From NCBI GenBank assembly GCA_002337545.1, contig DDGE01000034.1, positions 3,265 through 33,508 on the forward strand: a DNA stretch of 30,244 bases, in the 5' to 3' direction. The notes beneath the pieces were generated by a model. It had not been told where the DNA came from and ran no database searches. It saw only the letters and a list, made by a program, of their open reading frames with translations. The position numbers were made by a program, and so were the translations under genes. Source of the stretch: Phycisphaerales bacterium UBA1910 (lineage in GTDB: Bacteria > Planctomycetota > Phycisphaerae > Phycisphaerales > UBA1924). Each line of letters starts with the position of its first letter. The first letter of the stretch is position 1. Shown here piece after piece: positions 24,930 to 30,244 of this stretch.

Positions 24930-27900
24930 TCAATCCCCGTCAGCAGGGACCAAGGCCTGCGGATCCCACGACTCGCCGCTCGGTTCGCGCTCGCTCGGGC
25001 GATGCACATGATCGCTTGTCGAGCTCCGAACACGCCTGCGATCGCGCTGAACCTGAGACTCCACTTCGCGCAAACGCTGCTGCTGTTCGCTCAGGGGCTT
25101 GCCCAAAAGGGCGTTTACCAGCCGGCGGGTCTCTCCGAACTGATTCGCAGAGTACACCGGGTCCTCAACCGTACCGGTCACGCTGATCGTGATCAGCTCA
25201 TCTCGCAACGATTCAAGCAACGAGGAAATGACCGGGATCGGATTGATGGCACGGGAACTGAACCGCAGATCAAGCTCGCGTGCAGGCCAGCTCAGAGTAC
25301 CATATCCCAGAATCTCGATCCGCTTGGAAGAGGCGCTGAGCTTCTCGAATGCAAGGGTTGAGCCATCGATGAAGAAATCCGCCTCCGCCAGATCAATCGT
25401 CGCGCCCAGCGGGAAGGACAGGTTGCTCGCCTCGATCAGATTGATGAGCCCCGGCAGCGCCAGCACCGAGCCGCCCTTGATCTCGACAGTCCCGCGACCG
25501 ATGCGCCGATCGGCAACACCAACCGGCCCAGTCAGCGTCAGATCACCAAGCAGAGAACCCCGGGAAAGATCATCGGCCTTGGACCAGCCCGAGAGCACGG
25601 CCGTCTGCCCCGGCAACGGCGGCCCCACGAGACCTTCCGGCGGAAGCAGCAGATCATCAAACACAGGAGCAGCCCGCACACCCGAGGCGTGCAGGTCCAT
25701 CCAGTAATGCGCCGGCAAATCGTCCCTGCCTGGCAAGACCTGAGCACTCCCGGCGATCCGACCGCCGTGCATGCCCGCAATGATCTCAGGAATCAGAACG
25801 ACTCCTGGATTCGTCGCATCCCCGATGATCCCAACCTTCGCATCGAAAACACGCAGCAGCCCCGCGCGGAGTCTGGACGCCTCGAGGTCCAGCTCGTAAC
25901 CGAGCAGTTCGTTCGTCCCACGAACGGCAAAGCCCAGATCGCCGCTCATCTCGGTGATGGGCAGGCCGATCAGCGCATTGCCACGATTGATCTTGGCACT
26001 CCCGCGGATGTCATACACCCCCTCGGGCGTCCCCCAGGACTCCACAAGAATCCGCATCCCGTCGATCGCAACGCCACCCTCGGCCCTGATCTCTAGCTGA
26101 TCGATCACACTATTGACCGGCTCAGGCAATATCGCCCGGGCCGGACCATCGAGCAACGATCCGCGCGCATCGACACGCAGGTCCATGCCCAGCCCCTCGC
26201 CGGTTCGCAAACTCCACGGCCCATCAACATAGATAGAAGAATCTTCGCTCGTCGCTCGGATCTGATCGAATCGGCCCTCGTAACCATCGAACAGAAGCTC
26301 GCCCTCGATGGAATCGAAACGGGCCTCCCGATCATGCATCGTCAGCGCCAAAGTCTGAGGGAGCAGCTCACCATGGATCCCCATGGGCAGCACCCCCATC
26401 GAGGGCGCATCGCTCGGGATCCGGTGCATGCCCGCCGAAGGAATCAGCGTCACATCGAGGTCAAACGCGCCACGCAACTGGTTCTCCCGCACCCACGCCT
26501 GCGCACGCTCGGATCCGAAACGATCGATTACAAGACGCGAAAGCGGCGACTCAAGTGTCGCGTCGGTGTACCGCACCTGCACGGGCGAAGGAGACTCGAT
26601 CTCGACCACCTGCCCCGGGCGTGAAAGCGGAACATCGCCGTGAATATTGAGCGTCCCCGCATCGCGTCCATCCGCACTGATGGGGATCAGGAACCCATCA
26701 AAACCGATGGACGGTGCGTGCGAGAGTCTGAACTCCGCGATCCCCCATGACGCTCCCAGCCCGTAGCGGATCCCGTCGTAATCAAACTCGAGCGATTCGA
26801 CACGGTTGAGTGAAAAGGTGCTCGAGATCGCACCGCCGACAATCCCTTCAAGACGCGCATCGATCGCGATAACCCCGTCGGGACTGAACTCCTCTTCATA
26901 CGCCAGCAGATCCCGCGCAATCCTCGGCGACACCACCGCTACCGCATGATGCAGCGGCATCGCGAAATCAAGACCATCGATCTGCGCGATGGCATACAGC
27001 TCCGGCCCAGGAACAGGCGGACCAAACTCGATCGGAAGCAGCCCGTCAGAACGACGCATGCCGTCATCCCCACGCGATTTCGCGGGAAGAGTGAGCTGGG
27101 TCAGCACAGACACCGGCGTCGGCGCAAGCGGAAGCTCGGGCGACGAGAGCATCGCGGACAGATCAACGATGATGAGCTCTTCCGTCACATACACCGTGCC
27201 GTAGAGATCATCGAGCGCCAGCGGGTCTGCACCGATCTGGACTGACAACGGATCCTCAGGATTGTCAAGGCCCTGATAGATGGGACGCGCCGAACCATTC
27301 CTGATGTTCGCCTCAACATCGAACCCCATCCGATTATCCGAACGCGGCCCAATAACCGCATCGCAATCCACAACCCCGCCCAGACGAAGACGATCCAGGA
27401 TTCGCCGCAAAGAAATATCGTCGGGATTCTCGCTCTGCTCCTCGTAATACCCAGGGATCGCCGAAACCAGCCGCGGGTCGATCGGGATCTCGTTCGCGCT
27501 GATCCGAACAACGGGCTTCGTGTCCGGACGCGTGCGGTCGATGAGCGCCGAGACGGTCGCGGTGCCCCCGCCGATCCCGGTGTACTCACCCCCAGTCAGC
27601 TCGACCTTCTCTTCCGTAATCGTGATCTCGATCCCGTGCGCGATGATCGGCAGGGGAAAATGCCCCGGAACCATGCCCGCATGCGGGAGATCAACGACCA
27701 CATCAGTCGTCCAACGATTGTCTTCGGGTCGCTCAGGATGCCGACGAAGCACCACATCGACATTCGCACTCCCGCCGAACGAAAACTCCGGCACCTGAAG
27801 CGCACGATCGATCGCAAACATCTGCGCCGCGATCGAGTCCCGCGCATCCTGATCACCATCAATCGCATCGACCCATGTATCCAAGCGACGCCGCAGCTCG

Positions 27901-29495
27901 TTCCGGTCAGCCAACATCGACGCCCGCTCTTCGTCGCTCAGCAGCAACCCCTCGCTCAGCAGGTTCTCGTAATCCTCACGATTGAACAACGCGGATATCA
28001 GCTCTCGCTGATCGTCATCCATCGCATCCAGCAGGTGCTGATCGATCGGGACGCCGTCCACCTCGAGGTTCAGAGTCACCACGGACTCCTCACCCAACGG
28101 CGAGAACAACCCCTCCGCGGCGAGTGTCGCTCCGGTCGGCCCAATCCCCGTGATCCCTTCCACCACAAGCTTGTCGGGCTCAAACGAAACCGATCCTTCC
28201 AGATCATGGAACGGGTAACGAAACTTCTTATAGACCGCGCTCCCATTGCTCAGTCTCGCACGACCCGAAACCCGAACCGGGGCACCCTCCTCACGCTGGA
28301 CCCGCACACGAGCCGCAACATCCGCACGCGGATTCTCGAACCGCTCAAGCTTCGAAATCACATTCTCAGGCAGAAACTTGGCCGGCTTGAACCGCTCGTC
28401 CAGACGAAACTCCGTCGAGAGAACGGCCTCGAAAGCACTCTGGGCATCAAGCCCCTTGTAATCCAACTCGACATCGTACTCAAGCTCGTCGATCAGCCCC
28501 GAAAGGTCCGCACGAAGCCCGCGCGTTCCAAACACCACGCGCCCCCGAGTCTGGCGCATCCGGAGCAGATCCCCATCACCCGTCATCGACCCGTCCTCAT
28601 TGAACGGCAGATTCAATGACACCCCGTCAAGCGTCAGGACAACCTCGACCTCGCCCTGATCGTCGATCGTCAGTGTCGTGGGCGCCAACTCCCCGCGAAG
28701 CGCGAGACGCTCATAAATCTCACGCGATCGCGAGGGCACATAGTCGCCAGGCCAATCCTGAAGACGGAGCCCGTCCAACCGTGCGCTCACACCCTCCCGG
28801 GTCAGCTCACCATTCAGACTGATCACCCCGCCATCACGAGTTACGATTGCGCCCCGTATCCCCGGCTCAACCGGAAGCGCGATAAACGCGAAACGAGACA
28901 CGCCCTGCGCATCCGCCGGATCAATACGACCCTCCATCGACAGCCGCTTCAGCATGGTGTACGAGCCGCTGTCATGCTCACCGATCTCAATGATGCCATT
29001 GAGAAGCTCGATGCTCGGCGTAGGCCCCCCACCATCGTCCGACTTGAAATCAAGCTGCGCAAGGTTCAGCTTCCCGCTCTCAGAATCCTGACTCACCCGG
29101 AGCGTGGGCTCATCAATGACGATCGATCTGATCTGCACACCCCGCCCACGAGCGATCGCGCCCCAATCGACATTGATCACCGCTCGATCAACTTCGATCA
29201 GCTCGCCCGCCTTGTGATCAATCGTGTCCGTCGTGAACACGGCGTCTCTGATGATGATCGTGCCATCGGCACCGAGCTTGATGGATCGCGTCTCGACATC
29301 CACGCCAAGCTGCGACTCCAGCGCGGGCTCCACAAACTTCTTGATCACGCTCGTCTGACCCACGATCAGAACAACCCCAAAGAAGATCACCGGGATTGCC
29401 ATCAGCGCGATGATCACCCGACGCACCCATCGGCGCTTGCGTTTGGGCTTCACAGATGTCTTCGTCGGGTCAGTCTTGGGCACAGCGGGTTCCAT
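24930..29495 (-). CDS. Large AsmA-like envelope protein
   Basis: 1521 residues. A basic cytoplasmic N terminus (KPKRKRRWVRR) is followed by one membrane helix (about 27-46) and a very long periplasmic part of repeating beta strands, as in AsmA/TamB/YhdP-type bridge proteins that move phospholipids between membranes. The first periplasmic 100 residues have the AsmA start pattern (ESQLGVDVETRSIKLGADG). The last 200 residues match the AsmA C-terminal layout (GRGTVEIKGGSVLALPGLI, then IDLAEADFFIDGSTLAFEKL and LGYGTLSW). A charged helical insert (about 495-560) lies within. ATG 29495 has no Shine-Dalgarno; a TATGAT hexamer lies about 20 bases before it. It is 85 bases upstream of the LOG gene and may head that operon. 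The exact cargo is unknown. Confidence 0.85.
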   Translation of the reverse strand: MEPAVPKTDPTKTSVKPKRKRRWVRRVIIALMAIPVIFFGVVLIVGQTSVIKKFVEPALESQLGVDVETRSIKLGADGTIIIRDAVFTTDTIDHKAGELIEVDRAVINVDWGAIARGRGVQIRSIVIDEPTLRVSQDSESGKLNLAQLDFKSDDGGGPTPSIELLNGIIEIGEHDSGSYTMLKRLSMEGRIDPADAQGVSRFAFIALPVEPGIRGAIVTRDGGVISLNGELTREGVSARLDGLRLQDWPGDYVPSRSREIYERLALRGELAPTTLTIDDQGEVEVVLTLDGVSLNLPFNEDGSMTGDGDLLRMRQTRGRVVFGTRGLRADLSGLIDELEYDVELDYKGLDAQSAFEAVLSTEFRLDERFKPAKFLPENVISKLERFENPRADVAARVRVQREEGAPVRVSGRARLSNGSAVYKKFRYPFHDLEGSVSFEPDKLVVEGITGIGPTGATLAAEGLFSPLGEESVVTLNLEVDGVPIDQHLLDAMDDDQRELISALFNREDYENLLSEGLLLSDEERASMLADRNELRRRLDTWVDAIDGDQDARDSIAAQMFAIDRALQVPEFSFGGSANVDVVLRRHPERPEDNRWTTDVVVDLPHAGMVPGHFPLPIIAHGIEITITEEKVELTGGEYTGIGGGTATVSALIDRTRPDTKPVVRISANEIPIDPRLVSAIPGYYEEQSENPDDISLRRILDRLRLGGVVDCDAVIGPRSDNRMGFDVEANIRNGSARPIYQGLDNPEDPLSVQIGADPLALDDLYGTVYVTEELIIVDLSAMLSSPELPLAPTPVSVLTQLTLPAKSRGDDGMRRSDGLLPIEFGPPVPGPELYAIAQIDGLDFAMPLHHAVAVVSPRIARDLLAYEEEFSPDGVIAIDARLEGIVGGAISSTFSLNRVESLEFDYDGIRYGLGASWGIAEFRLSHAPSIGFDGFLIPISADGRDAGTLNIHGDVPLSRPGQVVEIESPSPVQVRYTDATLESPLSRLVIDRFGSERAQAWVRENQLRGAFDLDVTLIPSAGMHRIPSDAPSMGVLPMGIHGELLPQTLALTMHDREARFDSIEGELLFDGYEGRFDQIRATSEDSSIYVDGPWSLRTGEGLGMDLRVDARGSLLDGPARAILPEPVNSVIDQLEIRAEGGVAIDGMRILVESWGTPEGVYDIRGSAKINRGNALIGLPITEMSGDLGFAVRGTNELLGYELDLEASRLRAGLLRVFDAKVGIIGDATNPGVVLIPEIIAGMHGGRIAGSAQVLPGRDDLPAHYWMDLHASGVRAAPVFDDLLLPPEGLVGPPLPGQTAVLSGWSKADDLSRGSLLGDLTLTGPVGVADRRIGRGTVEIKGGSVLALPGLINLIEASNLSFPLGATIDLAEADFFIDGSTLAFEKLSASSKRIEILGYGTLSWPARELDLRFSSRAINPIPVISSLLESLRDELITISVTGTVEDPVYSANQFGETRRLVNALLGKPLSEQQQRLREVESQVQRDRRRVRSSTSDHVHRPSEREPSGESWDPQALVPADGD

Positions 29496-29585
29496 CGAGG
29501 GTTCGTGGGATCATCATCATAGCGCAAAGGGATGAATCGCCCCGACATCAACCCAAACACAACCCACCCAAACCTCGCCATCGGC

Positions 29586-29591
29586 TATACT
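29586..29591 (+). promoter_or_regulatory. -10 hexamer of radA placed for a leaderless transcript
   Basis: TATACT lies six bases before the radA ATG (29598), where transcription start and translation start would coincide; no Shine-Dalgarno is present. No good -35 is seen 16-18 bases further up (29563-29568 reads CCCACC), so the call rests on the -10 and the spacing. It is in the 102-base divergent gap with the AsmA-like gene. Confidence 0.4.
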
Positions 29592-29597
29592 CGATCC

Positions 29598-30244
29598 ATG
29601 GCCAAGACCCGCACCATCTTCGTCTGCACATCCTGCGGCTCAACCCACTCGCGATGGATGGGCAAGTGCCCCGACTGCGGCAGCTGGGACACCCTCGAAG
29701 AATCCACATTTGATAAATCCGCGGCCTCCGACCCCCACCGCGGCGGTGGCGGGTTCGTCGAAGCCAAGGGCGGCGCATCAATCGGATCAGATACACCCGT
29801 CGCCACCGCCATCACGCAGGTCATGGACAACAGCATCGCCGTCCGACGCCTGCCGACCAACATCGGCGAGCTCGATCGCGTGCTCGGCGGCACTGAGAAC
29901 GACCCAACCAAGGGCCTCGTCCCCGGCTCCGTCGTCCTCGTCGGCGGCGAGCCGGGCATCGGCAAGTCCACCCTCCTCCTCCAGGCCGCCGGCGCATGGG
30001 CCGCACCCGTCAAGCTCAACCACACCGACCCCGACTGGACCAGCAAGGTCCTCTATGTCTCCTCCGAGGAATCGTCCCAGCAGGTCCAGATGCGCGCATC
30101 GCGCCTCGGCGTCGCCGACAGCGACAACCTCTTCGTCCTCTCCGACACCAACCTCGCAAGAATCATGGAGCAGGCCCGCAAGCTCAAGCCCGATGTCTGC
30201 GTCATCGACTCCATCCAGATGATCTACAAGTCCGACCTCGAAGC
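29598..30244 (+). CDS. radA: DNA repair protein RadA, 5' part, cut by the right edge
   Basis: RadA is a RecA-like ATPase that promotes branch migration in recombination. The visible 215 residues include the N-terminal zinc finger (Cys10, Cys13, Cys24, Cys27), the Walker A GEPGIGKST (117-125), the SSEESSQQVQMRA segment (155-167, equivalent of the RadA ATPase motif) and the Walker B VCVIDSIQ. The region between Walker A and the next strand has about a dozen extra residues (around 132-150) relative to E. coli RadA. The KNRFG motif and Lon-like domain lie outside the window. Confidence 0.95.
   Translation, partial: MAKTRTIFVCTSCGSTHSRWMGKCPDCGSWDTLEESTFDKSAASDPHRGGGGFVEAKGGASIGSDTPVATAITQVMDNSIAVRRLPTNIGELDRVLGGTENDPTKGLVPGSVVLVGGEPGIGKSTLLLQAAGAWAAPVKLNHTDPDWTSKVLYVSSEESSQQVQMRASRLGVADSDNLFVLSDTNLARIMEQARKLKPDVCVIDSIQMIYKSDLE

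Noticed and set aside
23708..25033. Longer LOG protein starting at 25033
   Set aside because: The added 63 residues overlap the AsmA-like gene's 3' end and are Arg/Ala-rich shadow sequence; ATG 24844 fits the gene spacing.
1..30244. Mobile elements, CRISPR arrays, tRNA or rRNA genes, defence islands
   Set aside because: No transposase, integrase, direct-repeat array, tRNA cloverleaf or recognisable defence gene was seen on either strand.

Overview
The window looks like chromosomal DNA of a Planctomycetota bacterium, most likely class Phycisphaerae. The grounds are inference from protein style: moderately high GC, a secreted protein ending in a PEP-CTERM-type tail of the 'PAP' variant with a terminal arginine run, an LpxR-type outer-membrane lipid A deacylase, a PilM-PilN-PilO-(PilP)-PilB block, a futalosine (menaquinone) pathway hydrolase and a very large AsmA-like protein. 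There are no insertion sequences, phage genes, tRNAs, rRNAs or CRISPR arrays. Almost everything is on the minus strand; only amt-glnB and radA (cut by the right edge) are on the plus strand.

Layout, left to right. (1) 1-3672, minus: the 5' end of an unknown gene cut by the left edge, an LpxR-like lipid A deacylase, a PEP-CTERM-type secreted protein and a secreted protein of unknown function. (2) 3708-5735, minus: acetyl-CoA synthetase with its own promoter. (3) 5862-8270, minus: an apparent three-gene unit (AhpD/carboxymuconolactone decarboxylase-like protein, an Asp-nucleophile alpha/beta hydrolase, a Ser-nucleophile alpha/beta hydrolase) preceded by a perfect 16-bp TetR-style palindrome. 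(4) 8591-10330, plus: ammonium transporter and PII protein, the usual nitrogen pair, but the PII lacks the uridylylation tyrosine. (5) 10412-13890, minus: a porin O/P-type gene with an in-frame TAA, then the small and large subunits of a VC_2705-type sodium:solute symporter. This is a plausible organic-acid (acetate?) uptake set, working with acs. (6) 14036-19379, minus: pilM-pilN-pilO-pilP-like-pilB, the cytoplasmic and inner-membrane platform of a type IV pilus or type II secretion-like machine. (7) 19570-24844, minus: a tight run of LOG-family protein, unknown lipoprotein, CaCA cation antiporter, HD-GYP-like protein and futalosine hydrolase. (8) 24930-29495, minus: a 1521-residue AsmA-like envelope protein. 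(9) 29598-edge, plus: radA.

The most notable signals are the single nonsense codon splitting an otherwise intact porin; a near-identical palindrome in the porin and acs control regions; the 16-bp operator with no regulator gene nearby; the PII with Val at position 51; and a set of SD-less genes (amt, radA, perhaps two others) whose -10-like hexamer lies 6-7 bases before the ATG, suggesting leaderless mRNAs. I did not find a convincing new defence or mobile system here; this is mostly housekeeping and envelope DNA.
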